Assembly (NCBI RefSeq): GCF_000763385.1
Contig: NZ_JQFA01000002.1
Location: 2,728,001 to 2,792,000, forward strand
Length of the DNA stretch: 64,000 nucleotides
Reading direction: 5' to 3'
Origin: Leptolyngbya sp. KIOST-1
Lineage (GTDB): Bacteria > Cyanobacteriota > Cyanobacteriia > Phormidesmidales > Phormidesmidaceae
The notes under the pieces: model-generated
The model's input: the letters and a program-made list of their open reading frames with translations, nothing else
Told to the model about the DNA's origin: nothing
Database searches by the model: none
Shown here: positions 1 through 8,155 of the stretch, one piece after another
Layout: every line of letters starts with the position of its first letter
Position numbering within the stretch: position 1 is the first letter of the stretch
Translations under genes and position numbers: made by a program

Positions 1-684
1 CTCAACTCCCATCAGCAGGACGCCCTGGCCCAGGGAATTCAGCAGGTGGTCGATACCACACCGACCCATTTCGAAACCTTTTCCTTTCGGTTTGCCAATC
101 AGCTCACCCATATCTACAAACTCGATCAGGGGCTAATTTTGCTGGTCCTCGTCACCGACCAGATGCCCCTCACCGACTACCGCAGCGCTATTGACGAACT
201 CAAGGCCACCCTGGTCGAAGCGCCACACAATGCCGTGCCCACCTTCCGGCTGCTGGCGGGCTGTGTCACCCTGGGCAGCGCCACGGCCAGCGATCTGCCT
301 GAGCATGAGAAGCCTCGGCCTGAGGCAACGGCTGGCGAACAGGGTACTCTAACCCCAGGCCTTCAGGAGGTAATTGCCGCCCTCAATCACCTCAGCGATA
401 GCGCCACCCAGTACCTGGGCAAAACTATCGTTGTCAATACCTGGAAGCAGTCGCGCCCCGATCACCCCTGGCTCGGGCAGTTTGAAGTTCAAAAAGATGG
501 CCACTTTGCAGCTTCCCTCGATGGGCCGATGACGCTGACGGCGGAACAGCACCAGTGGGTGAAAGACTGGGTCGCGGCCTTCTTGGGTCGTGGTGGCAGA
601 ACCATCCGCAACTTCCAAGCCCTGGTCAGTGGTTCGTTGACGGCTCAGGAGCAGGCCTGTTTGCTCGATTCCCCCGCCGCCTAG
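1..684 (+). CDS. Conserved hypothetical protein, 5' end missing
   Basis: The reading frame is open from the first base of the window to a TAG at 684, so the gene starts upstream and at least 227 codons are visible. I do not recognise the family. The visible part starts with a mixed alpha/beta stretch (FETFSFRF, LILLVLVTD) that could be a small roadblock- or profilin-like fold, then a Pro/Glu-rich linker near codons 100-115, then a second globular part ending in ACLLDSPAA. It lies 81 bases upstream of the 2Fe-2S protein on the same strand and could share a transcript with it. A GTG at 46 is an in-frame start only if the upstream residues are untranslated. Function unknown. Confidence 0.6.
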   Translation, partial: LNSHQQDALAQGIQQVVDTTPTHFETFSFRFANQLTHIYKLDQGLILLVLVTDQMPLTDYRSAIDELKATLVEAPHNAVPTFRLLAGCVTLGSATASDLPEHEKPRPEATAGEQGTLTPGLQEVIAALNHLSDSATQYLGKTIVVNTWKQSRPDHPWLGQFEVQKDGHFAASLDGPMTLTAEQHQWVKDWVAAFLGRGGRTIRNFQALVSGSLTAQEQACLLDSPAA

Positions 685-765
685 GGCCGCTTAGCGCTCC
701 GCTCTGTGAGCCTCTGACGGCGATCGCCTTTTCGTTGTTTCTATTCCTCTACCCCCCTGCACCCC

Positions 766-1251
766 ATGGCTAAAACCGTTCGCCTAGAGCCCATTGCCCA
801 AGAGACCTCCGTTGAGACCAACGGCAACCTGCTCTCCGTACTGCTCAACAAGGATCTAGACGTTCTCAAGGAGTGCGGCGGTCGGGGCATGTGCGCGACC
901 TGCCACATCTACGTGCAGTCGGGAATGGAGGCACTCACCCCCATCAACCGCCGCGAGCAGCGCACGCTGGAGGTGATCACCTCCTGCAAGCCCAACTCAC
1001 GGCTGGCCTGTCAGGCTCGGGTGATGGCCAATGGGGTTGTAGTTGAGCTGCCGCCGGGGATGTACGTCAACTCGCTGCAGGATATTGAGGCGCTGATTGG
1101 CCGCCGGGCGGAACAAGACCTGCTGCACCCGATTACCGGCGAGGTGCTGGTGGAACAGGGCAAGCTGATTACGCGATCGGTGATCACTCAGCTGGAAAAT
1201 ACCGCTAGCTTTAAAGTTGGTGAATTTTTCACCCAGAGCAAGGACCTGTAG
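766..1251 (+). CDS. 2Fe-2S ferredoxin-like protein with C-terminal extension
   Basis: A 161-residue probable electron-transfer protein. Cys37, Cys43 and Cys46 (C-x5-C-x2-C, GGRGMCATC) and Cys82 fit the ligand pattern of adrenodoxin/plant-type 2Fe-2S domains; Cys74 is extra. The ferredoxin fold takes up residues 1 to about 100. Roughly 60 more residues follow, beyond the usual length of about 100, with a stretch LLHPITGEVLVEQGKLI that looks like a small beta element of unknown role. The ATG at 766 is preceded by a pyrimidine-rich stretch without an obvious Shine-Dalgarno sequence. Partners cannot be inferred from the neighbours (an unknown gene and hrcA). Confidence 0.85.
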   Translation: MAKTVRLEPIAQETSVETNGNLLSVLLNKDLDVLKECGGRGMCATCHIYVQSGMEALTPINRREQRTLEVITSCKPNSRLACQARVMANGVVVELPPGMYVNSLQDIEALIGRRAEQDLLHPITGEVLVEQGKLITRSVITQLENTASFKVGEFFTQSKDL

Positions 1252-1331
1252 GTCTGGGGAATGATCGCGAACCCCAGAAAACATCTGTTATGGTAAGGCA
1301 ATGCCGTAGTTGAGTTTTATACCAACCCCCT

Positions 1332-2426
1332 ATGGACTCTGCCTTTCCCCTGAGTGCTCGCCATCAGCAAGTGCTACAGGCAACCATTCGTCACTACATT
1401 GCCACAGCAGAGCCAGTAGGGTCTCGGGCCCTGGCCCAGGAATACGACCTGAAGGTCAGCCCCGCCACCGTGCGCAACACGATGGGACTACTCGAGAAAT
1501 ACGGCCTGCTGTACCAGCCTCACACCTCGGCAGGACGGGTGCCCTCCGACTCGGGCTATCGGCTCTACGTCGATCGCTTGATGTCCCCCTCGACCCGGGT
1601 GGGGCGACGGGTGGATGCGGCCTTCTCGGAGGAGCTGGACTGGATGGGTCACAGCCTGGAATCGCTGCTGCGATCGGCCACCCAGATTCTGGCCCAGATC
1701 AGTGGTTACCTGGCCCTGATTACGGTGCCCCAGGCGAGCAGCGCGCTGATTCGCCACATCCAGCTGGTGGCTGTGGACGGGGAACAGGTGCTGATGGTGG
1801 TGCTGCTAGACTCGCTGGCCACCCAGTCGGTGGTGTTGCAGCTACCGCCGGGGCTGGGCGGTTCTACCCTACCCGTCGAGGAGCTTGAGCGTCGCCATCT
1901 GGAAATTTTGTCGAATTTTCTCAGCCACCATCTGCGCGGACGTCCACTGTCGGAGGTTACGGCTCTCCAGTGGGGCGATCTCGATGCGGAGTTTCAGCAC
2001 TACGGAACGCTGCTCTGCCAGGCCCTGAGCCACCTGGGACAGCGATCGCGGGCTCCAGAAACGCCCCATCTGGTCATCAGCGGTCTGTCGGAGGTGCTGC
2101 GCCAGCCTGAATTTTCCGATGCCCAGCGCATTCAGGCGATCGTGCGTCTGCTGGAGGAAGACCAGTCGCAGCTATGGCCTCTGTTGTGCGATACTCCCCC
2201 CGCGGCGAGCCAACCGCCCAAAGGTGTAGATGTTAAAGTTTGGATTGGCGCTGAAAATCCGCTGGAACCCATGCAGGGCTGTGCACTGGTGGTGTCGACC
2301 TACACCCGCTGCGATGCTTCGGTGGGCAGTGTGGGGGTGCTGGGACCAACTCGGATGGTTTACGAGAATGCCGTAGCGGTCGTCAAGGCCGCGTCAGATT
2401 ACCTATCCACCGCCCTCAGCGGATAG
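1332..2426 (+). CDS. hrcA: Heat-inducible transcription repressor HrcA
   Basis: A 364-residue repressor that binds CIRCE operators of the groE class of chaperone genes and is folded by GroEL. The N-terminal winged helix (about residues 5-85) carries the family hallmarks PVGSRAL, SPATVRNTM and TSAGRVPSDSGYR. The middle and C-terminal regions are the GAF-like dimerisation domain, ending in a GVLGPTRMVYENAVAVVKAAS block typical of HrcA. Length is normal for cyanobacterial HrcA (about 350-365). No chaperone gene is adjacent and I see no CIRCE element (TTAGCACTC-N9-GAGTGCTAA) in the 80-base leader, so autoregulation through CIRCE is not supported here. Confidence 0.96.
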   Translation: MDSAFPLSARHQQVLQATIRHYIATAEPVGSRALAQEYDLKVSPATVRNTMGLLEKYGLLYQPHTSAGRVPSDSGYRLYVDRLMSPSTRVGRRVDAAFSEELDWMGHSLESLLRSATQILAQISGYLALITVPQASSALIRHIQLVAVDGEQVLMVVLLDSLATQSVVLQLPPGLGGSTLPVEELERRHLEILSNFLSHHLRGRPLSEVTALQWGDLDAEFQHYGTLLCQALSHLGQRSRAPETPHLVISGLSEVLRQPEFSDAQRIQAIVRLLEEDQSQLWPLLCDTPPAASQPPKGVDVKVWIGAENPLEPMQGCALVVSTYTRCDASVGSVGVLGPTRMVYENAVAVVKAASDYLSTALSG

Positions 2427-2466
2427 CGAGGTCTCCAGGCGCGGCGCCAGCGGGAAAGGGAATGCC

Positions 2467-3030
2467 GTGATAATCACTGAACTACTAGCCATTCTATCGA
2501 TCGCGGCGGCGACGGGACTGCGGTTGGCATTGCCCCTGCTGTTGATTGGGTTGATGTCTGGTCCCCAGCTGTGGTCTAACGTGCCGCTGCTGTCGCGTCT
2601 GCCCCCTGCCCTGGTGCTGGGGGTGCTGGCCGCCTGGTCGACCGCCGAGCTAATGTTGTCCAAGGATCGCTACAGCCAGCGATTCTTTCAAATCCTGGAG
2701 CTGCTGCTCAGCCCCGGAGTGGGCGCCCTGGCCGGTCTGGCTGTGGCCAGAACCCTGGACCTGGACGGCTGGATCAACCCGCTAATTGCCCTGATTAGTG
2801 CCCTGCTGGCTCTGGTGATTCAGCTGCTGCAGGTGGGCTGGTTTTACCGTCCTCGCCGTCCGCCCCTGTGGATTTTCTTCGTGATCGATGGCCTGTGTAT
2901 TGTGCTGGCGGTGCTGGCCTTTGATGCCCCCAACCAGGGGGGCATTATTGCCCTGTTGCTGCTGTGGCTGGTGATTCGCACCTCGTACCTGTGGCGGCAC
3001 TGGCCCCGGCGCCGCAGACCCAAAGGGTAA
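2467..3030 (+). CDS. DUF4126-family membrane protein
   Basis: A 187-residue integral membrane protein. It starts at GTG 2467, preceded by GGGAAAGGG at ribosome-binding distance. About four or five hydrophobic segments are visible (residues 3-30, 48-62, 82-100, 105-128, 138-172), with a basic tail RRRRPKG. The pattern (N-terminal ATGLRLALPLL, later LLLWLVIRTSYLWRHW) matches DUF4126, a family of unknown function common in cyanobacteria. It follows hrcA by 40 bases and ends 17 bases from the convergent hemH gene. Confidence 0.8.
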   Translation: MIITELLAILSIAAATGLRLALPLLLIGLMSGPQLWSNVPLLSRLPPALVLGVLAAWSTAELMLSKDRYSQRFFQILELLLSPGVGALAGLAVARTLDLDGWINPLIALISALLALVIQLLQVGWFYRPRRPPLWIFFVIDGLCIVLAVLAFDAPNQGGIIALLLLWLVIRTSYLWRHWPRRRRPKG

Positions 3031-3047
3031 CGGCTGGAGGGTAATGG

Positions 3048-4211
3048 CTAGAGAATACCGACAAAGTGCAGGGGACCGCGACCGCTGACCAACTCCAGCA
3101 GCAGCGCCAGAAACCCTACCATAGCCAGCCGACCGTTCCACACCTCGGCAACGGGGGTGAGGCCCCAGGCCGAGCGCTCCTGCGGGTAGATTTTGACCTT
3201 TTTATCGGGCTGCACCACGTCTGAGAACAGCTGACGGGGGGCAACCAGGGCCTCATTGACCATATCGGCCATATCGGCAATGAAGCGGGGGTGGGTGTTG
3301 AGGGCCGGGACACGGTGAAAGCCATGAATACCGGCTTCTTCGGCGATTTCGCGGTACTCGATGTCGATTTCCTGGAGCGTCTCAATGTGCTCGGAGACAA
3401 AGCTAATCGGCACCACGACCAGGTCCTTAACCCCCTGCTGGGCCAGCTGTTCGATCGCGTCTTCGGTGTAGGGCTGGAGCCACTCCACGGGGCCGACCCG
3501 GCTCTGGTAGGCCAGGGTGTGGGGGTTGGGGCGGTTCAGCGCCTGCATGATCAGCTCGGTGCAGTGCTCAATTTCGCGCTGGTAGGGGTCGCCCGCCTCT
3601 TCGACGTAGCTCACCGGGACGCCGTGGGCGCTAAAGAAAATATGCGCCTGGTCGGGGTGGTCGAGCTTGTCCAGCTCCTGGGCAATCAGGTCGGCCATGG
3701 CGGCGGTGTAACCGGGGCGATCGTACCAGGAGGGGATGGCGGTGTAAACAATGCGCTGGAGGGCGGGGTCTTCGAGCCAGAGTCGCTCTAGCAGGCGAAA
3801 GCTGGAGCCACTGGTGCTGATCGAAAACTGGGGATAGAGGGGCAGCACCACCAACTTTTCGATGCCGTCGCGCTTGATCTGGGCGACGGCCTCCTCGGTG
3901 AAGGGGTACCAGTAGCGCATGCCAATGTAGATGTTGGCCTCAGTGCCCTGGTCGGACAGCACCTGCTTGAGCGCCTCGGCCTGTTCTTCGGTGATGCGGC
4001 GCAGGGGCGATCCACCGCCAATCTGCTGGTAGTTTTCCTGGGACTGCTGGGCACGGGAACTGGAGATCAACCAGGCCAGGGGACGCTGGAGCCAGGGAAA
4101 GGGCAGGCGAATAATTTCTGGATCGGCAAACAAATTGAACAGAAAGGGACGAACATCGTCGAGCTGCTCTGGACCCCCCAAATTTAGCAATAAGACCCCG
4201 ACACGACCCAT
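3048..4211 (-). CDS. hemH: Ferrochelatase with C-terminal CAB-like helix
   Basis: A 387-residue enzyme that inserts Fe2+ into protoporphyrin IX, the last step of heme synthesis, probably at the membrane. The chelatase core (residues 1 to about 325) has the family start [25 protein letters not shown], the catalytic His196 in FFSAHGVP, and [10 protein letters not shown]. After a linker rich in charged residues, residues 354-378 ([20 protein letters not shown]) form a chlorophyll a/b-binding-type transmembrane helix with the E-x-x-N-x-R motif. This fusion is typical of type II ferrochelatases of cyanobacteria and plastids; in Synechocystis it mediates dimerisation and pigment binding. The gene is divergent from the recombinase at 4288. 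Confidence 0.97.
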   Translation of the reverse strand: MGRVGVLLLNLGGPEQLDDVRPFLFNLFADPEIIRLPFPWLQRPLAWLISSSRAQQSQENYQQIGGGSPLRRITEEQAEALKQVLSDQGTEANIYIGMRYWYPFTEEAVAQIKRDGIEKLVVLPLYPQFSISTSGSSFRLLERLWLEDPALQRIVYTAIPSWYDRPGYTAAMADLIAQELDKLDHPDQAHIFFSAHGVPVSYVEEAGDPYQREIEHCTELIMQALNRPNPHTLAYQSRVGPVEWLQPYTEDAIEQLAQQGVKDLVVVPISFVSEHIETLQEIDIEYREIAEEAGIHGFHRVPALNTHPRFIADMADMVNEALVAPRQLFSDVVQPDKKVKIYPQERSAWGLTPVAEVWNGRLAMVGFLALLLELVSGRGPLHFVGIL

Positions 4212-4287
4212 GGCACTGCTGTGGCTCTAAAGTAAGTACTCATATCTGACCATATTCTACAAGCTGGACGAACGGTTTCCGACCCCG

Positions 4288-5463
4288 ATGGCTGCCTCTG
4301 CTTCCCTCGATCGCGCGATCGCAGCGCTCAATGCCCGTTTGAAGGCGGCCCGCCTGGGGCTACAGGTGGAGTGCCGGGGCGATCGCCTCAGCCTCCGCGG
4401 CACTCTGCCACCCCGCCCCGACAGCCCTAAAACCCGCCCCCACCAGCAGCGCATTCCCCTCAAACTGCCCGCCACCACCGCCGGGCTGAAGCAGATTGAG
4501 CGCGAAGCCAAAGTCATTGCCGCCCAGCTGATCGAGCGGCGGTTTAGCTGGGCCGACTACCTGCCCCAGGGGGACGCCCCCCAGCCCGAGGGCATCCCCC
4601 TGGCGGAACGGGTGGCCCAGTTTGAGGCCGAGGTGCTGGCCCAGGCAGGTCCTGGGGCGGCTGCCCTGGCCTCGCGCAAAACTACCTGGGAGAAAGCCTA
4701 CGCCCCCTATCTCAAAAAGCTACTGGCCCAGGCCGAGCAGCAGCCCCGACAGCCGCTGGAGGCGGCCATCGTCGCCACCCTCGAAGCCCTGCCGCCCCAC
4801 TCGCGCAGCCGCCAGGTGGCCTGCACCGCCCTGAAGGCCTTTGCTGACTTTCAGGGGGTGGTGCTGCCGGAGATGGTGGATAAGCTGGGCGGCCAGTACG
4901 GCAGCAGCAAGGCCCAGCGACGGCTACTGCCCTCCGACGAGGTGATCGTCGAGTGGTGCGATCGCATTCCCAACCCCACCTGGCGCTTTGTGTACGGCGT
5001 GATGGCCACCTACGGTCTGCGCAACCACGAAGTATTCTTCTGTGACTACCAGGGGCTGCGCCAGGGCGACCCCGAGGGGCGCATTACCGTGCTGGAGACC
5101 ACCAAGACGGGCCTGCACGATGTCTGGCCCTTCTACCCGGAATGGGTCGATCGCTTTGACCTGCGCCAGGGCCATCTACCCGCCATCAATACCGACCTCA
5201 CCACTACCACGCTCCAGCGGGTGGGCCAGCAGGTGGCGATTCAGTTTAAGCGCTACGGGGTGCCCTTTTCCCCCTACGACCTGCGCCACGCCTGGGCGGT
5301 GCGAACCATTCACTTTGGCCTGCCCGACACGGTGGCCGCCCGCATGATGGGCCACTCGGTAGCAATTCACAACCGCACCTACCACCGCTGGATCACGCAC
5401 CGCGACCAGCGGCAGGCGGTGCAGACCGCCCTCCAGCAGCGCCCTTGGCAGGCTCCCCTTTGA
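4288..5463 (+). CDS. Tyrosine-type site-specific recombinase
   Basis: A 391-residue recombinase/integrase-family protein. The C-terminal catalytic domain (about residues 210-380) shows Arg245 (TYGLRNHE), Lys273, Arg333 in YDLRHAWAVR, His356 in MMGHS and the nucleophile Tyr365 in RTYHRW. The usual first histidine of HxLRH is Tyr330. The N-terminal region (1-200) is all helical and likely holds the core-binding domain. No attachment sites, excisionase or phage genes are nearby, so it is a solitary cyanobacterial recombinase rather than evidence of a local prophage. Codon use and HIP1 content match its neighbours. Whether it recombines a chromosomal site or is a relic of an old element is open. 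Confidence 0.87.
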   Translation: MAASASLDRAIAALNARLKAARLGLQVECRGDRLSLRGTLPPRPDSPKTRPHQQRIPLKLPATTAGLKQIEREAKVIAAQLIERRFSWADYLPQGDAPQPEGIPLAERVAQFEAEVLAQAGPGAAALASRKTTWEKAYAPYLKKLLAQAEQQPRQPLEAAIVATLEALPPHSRSRQVACTALKAFADFQGVVLPEMVDKLGGQYGSSKAQRRLLPSDEVIVEWCDRIPNPTWRFVYGVMATYGLRNHEVFFCDYQGLRQGDPEGRITVLETTKTGLHDVWPFYPEWVDRFDLRQGHLPAINTDLTTTTLQRVGQQVAIQFKRYGVPFSPYDLRHAWAVRTIHFGLPDTVAARMMGHSVAIHNRTYHRWITHRDQRQAVQTALQQRPWQAPL

Positions 5464-5654
5464 GGGCTATATCTGATGCCAGTACCTTTGGGTAGAAAAG
5501 ATCAAACCTTAACGATATGCTAAGAAACATCAAAAGTTTGTGTGCGCCCGCCGACTCAGCCCAGACCCGCTGACGGGCTGGCTCTGTTTCTGTTAAGGCA
5601 TTCTGCTTCGCCCCAACTCATGGTGCCGTTTGTGCCGTAGGGATGTGCCTCACC

Positions 5655-8141
5655 ATGAAAATTCTGCTTGTTGAGGATGACCCAACCACCCGCGACCTGC
5701 TGGTGTTTCACCTGACGGCGGCCCGCTACACCGTGGAACAGGCCGCCGATGGCATTACCGCCCAGGAGCTGGCGGCGATGTGGAACTACGATCTGATTTT
5801 GCTCGACATCAATATTCCCCGGCTGGACGGCATCAGCCTGTGCCGCCGACTGCGGGGGCAGGGGGTCTCAACCCCAATTTTGATGCTCACGGCCCAGGCC
5901 CAGGACGAAGATGTGATCACCGGGCTGGATGCGGGGGCCGATGACTACGTGACCAAGCCCTTCGAAGTCTCCCAGGTGCTGGCCCGTATTCGCGCCCTGC
6001 TGCGGCGGGGGGCCAGGGCAGCGACCATTCCATCGCTGGTATGGGGGCAGCTGTGCCTCGACCCCACCTTGGCCCAGGTGACCTACGATGGCCAGGTTGT
6101 GCCCCTGACCCCCAAGGAGTACAACCTGCTGGAGCTCTTTTTGCGCCATCCCCAGCGGGTGTTTAGCCGCAGCACCATTCTCGACCACCTGTGGACAATT
6201 GATGATTCGCCCACGGAAGGGGCGGTTACCAACCTGGTGAAGGATCTGCGCAACCGGCTAAAGCGCAGCGGCGTGGTTGAAAATGTAATTCAGACGGTGT
6301 ACGGCCTGGGCTATCGTCTGCGCGACCTGCCGTCCGGCCCGGACGCCCACGGCTCAGGGGGTAAACGGAACAGCCAGGGAACTGGAAACCCAGGCGGTTC
6401 CAGTAGTTCTGGCTCTAGAACTGGCACACCGATGCTAGAACCCGTGGGCTCGCCCTCAGTGGCAGGTAACGGGGCGGGATCCAAAACCCTGGAGGCGATC
6501 GCGGCTCGGTTTCAAACCTCGCTCCAGGCGCGGCTGGCGCTGGTGGAGGAGGCAGTGCGATCGCTTCAGGCGGGAGAGCTGCCCCCCCAGCAGCGGATCA
6601 TTGCCCAGGATGAGGCCCACCGTCTGGCCGGGGGGCTGGGGACCTTTGGCTACGAGGAGGGGTCGATCCACGCCCGTCAGATTGAGCAGCTGCTGGCGGA
6701 GGCCGCCCCCAAAACCGCCCAGGTAGACCAGCTGTCACGATCGCTGCTGGCCCTCAAGCAAACCCTGGCCCTGGGCCTCAGACCACCGGAGCGATCGCGT
6801 CCGCCCGCCCCCAGGGCTCCCACGGTGCGCCACTGGGGCGTGGCTCTGGCGGTAGAGCCCGGTCTACTCGATCGCCTACAGGCTGATGCCGCCGAGCGCG
6901 GCTGGCACCTCCATCGGACTACAACCCTGAGCGAGCTGATGCAGGTGCTGGCCCAGGGGGAAGCCGAAGCCGTGGTCATAACCCTCGACCAGGGGGCAAC
7001 CCTGGCCGAAAAGCTAGCTCCCCTGCGCGAGGTAAAACACAGCTACCCCCAGCTGCCAGTGCTGGTGCTCACCTGCCAGGACAGCCTGGAGGAACGGGTG
7101 CAGGTAGCCCGGCTGCAGGGCGATCGCTACCTGGTGGCCCCCGCCACCGCCCGCCAAATCTTTGATGGCCTTGAACAGCTCCTGCCCGATGCCCAGGCCC
7201 CAGAAGCGCAGATCCTGGTGGTGGATAACGACCCAATCACCCGCGCTGCGATTGCCGAGTTGCTTACACCCTGGGGGCTGCAGGTCACCGAACTGGGCGA
7301 TCCGGGTCAGTTCTGGGAGGTGCTGCGGCAAAGCCAGCCCGACCTGCTGTTGCTGGCCCTGGAAATGCCCACCTTTAGCGGTATTGAACTCTGCCAGGTG
7401 GTACGCCAGGACTCCCGCTTTGGCAACCTGCCAATTTTGATGGTAGCCTCCCACCCTGACACGGTCACGGTGCGACAGGTCTTTGAAGTGGGGGGCGACG
7501 ACCTGATTGGTAAGCCCATTGTGGGGCCCGAACTGGTCACGCGGGTGCTGAGCCGGATCGAGCGATCGCGGCTGCGTCAGCAGATCGAGCAAATGCGCCA
7601 CCGCCAGGCCCTCTACTGGGATCAGCAGGACAGCACCGACCCCCTCACCCAGGTGGCCAACAGCCAACACTTCGATGCCTTTCTACAACAGCAGTGGGAA
7701 CGCCACTGCCAGGATCAGGCTCCCATTGCGCTGGTTTTGTGCAGCCCAGACCATCTAGAAATCTACTACCAGGTCTACGGTCAAAAGGCTGGAGATGCCG
7801 CTCTACGGCGCATTGCCCGTACTCTGCACTACACGATCAACCCCAACATCGATCTGGTGGCCCGCTGCGGCGACAAGGAATTTGCGGTGGTGTTGCCCAA
7901 TACCAACCTCGACGGGGCCTTGCGGGTGGTGGCGCGCATGCAACAGGCGGTTACCGATCTTAAAATTCCTTACCCCTCATCGGAGTCGGGCGGCTGTGTT
8001 ACGCTCAGCCTGGGCATTGGCGGCACTACGCCTACTCAGACCATCTCCAGCGACCACCTGCTCAAGACCGCCGACCAGGCCCTGAAGGACGCTAGGGGGC
8101 GCGGTGGCGATACATTTTGTCTGTATCCCATGTGTAGCTAA
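5655..8141 (+). CDS. Hybrid response regulator: REC-wHTH-HPT-pseudoREC-GGDEF
   Basis: An 828-residue multi-domain signalling protein. An ATG at 5643 is in frame, but MKILLVEDD at 5655 is the classical receiver start. Domains in order: OmpR-type receiver (1-120; phosphoacceptor Asp51 in LLDINIP, Lys101 in TKPF); OmpR-type winged helix (about 125-225; ending VYGLGYRLRDL); Ser/Gly-rich linker; HPT domain (about 280-375; His322 in DEAHRLAGGLGTFG); a weak receiver-like domain (about 395-510); a second receiver (about 520-640) in which the phospho-Asp is Ala568 (LLLLALEMP); and a GGDEF domain (about 660-825) whose signature reads CGDKEF. It should bind DNA and take part in a phosphorelay, but probably does not make c-di-GMP. 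It is the first gene of a signalling cluster and lies 14 bases before the kinase gene. Confidence 0.9.
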   Translation: MKILLVEDDPTTRDLLVFHLTAARYTVEQAADGITAQELAAMWNYDLILLDINIPRLDGISLCRRLRGQGVSTPILMLTAQAQDEDVITGLDAGADDYVTKPFEVSQVLARIRALLRRGARAATIPSLVWGQLCLDPTLAQVTYDGQVVPLTPKEYNLLELFLRHPQRVFSRSTILDHLWTIDDSPTEGAVTNLVKDLRNRLKRSGVVENVIQTVYGLGYRLRDLPSGPDAHGSGGKRNSQGTGNPGGSSSSGSRTGTPMLEPVGSPSVAGNGAGSKTLEAIAARFQTSLQARLALVEEAVRSLQAGELPPQQRIIAQDEAHRLAGGLGTFGYEEGSIHARQIEQLLAEAAPKTAQVDQLSRSLLALKQTLALGLRPPERSRPPAPRAPTVRHWGVALAVEPGLLDRLQADAAERGWHLHRTTTLSELMQVLAQGEAEAVVITLDQGATLAEKLAPLREVKHSYPQLPVLVLTCQDSLEERVQVARLQGDRYLVAPATARQIFDGLEQLLPDAQAPEAQILVVDNDPITRAAIAELLTPWGLQVTELGDPGQFWEVLRQSQPDLLLLALEMPTFSGIELCQVVRQDSRFGNLPILMVASHPDTVTVRQVFEVGGDDLIGKPIVGPELVTRVLSRIERSRLRQQIEQMRHRQALYWDQQDSTDPLTQVANSQHFDAFLQQQWERHCQDQAPIALVLCSPDHLEIYYQVYGQKAGDAALRRIARTLHYTINPNIDLVARCGDKEFAVVLPNTNLDGALRVVARMQQAVTDLKIPYPSSESGGCVTLSLGIGGTTPTQTISSDHLLKTADQALKDARGRGGDTFCLYPMCS

Positions 8142-8155
8142 CCAGGGCACCAGGG

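Noticed and set aside
4288-5463. Recombinase as evidence of a prophage or integrative island
   Set aside because: Neighbours on both sides are ordinary chromosomal genes with the same composition; no att-like repeats, tRNA or phage genes.
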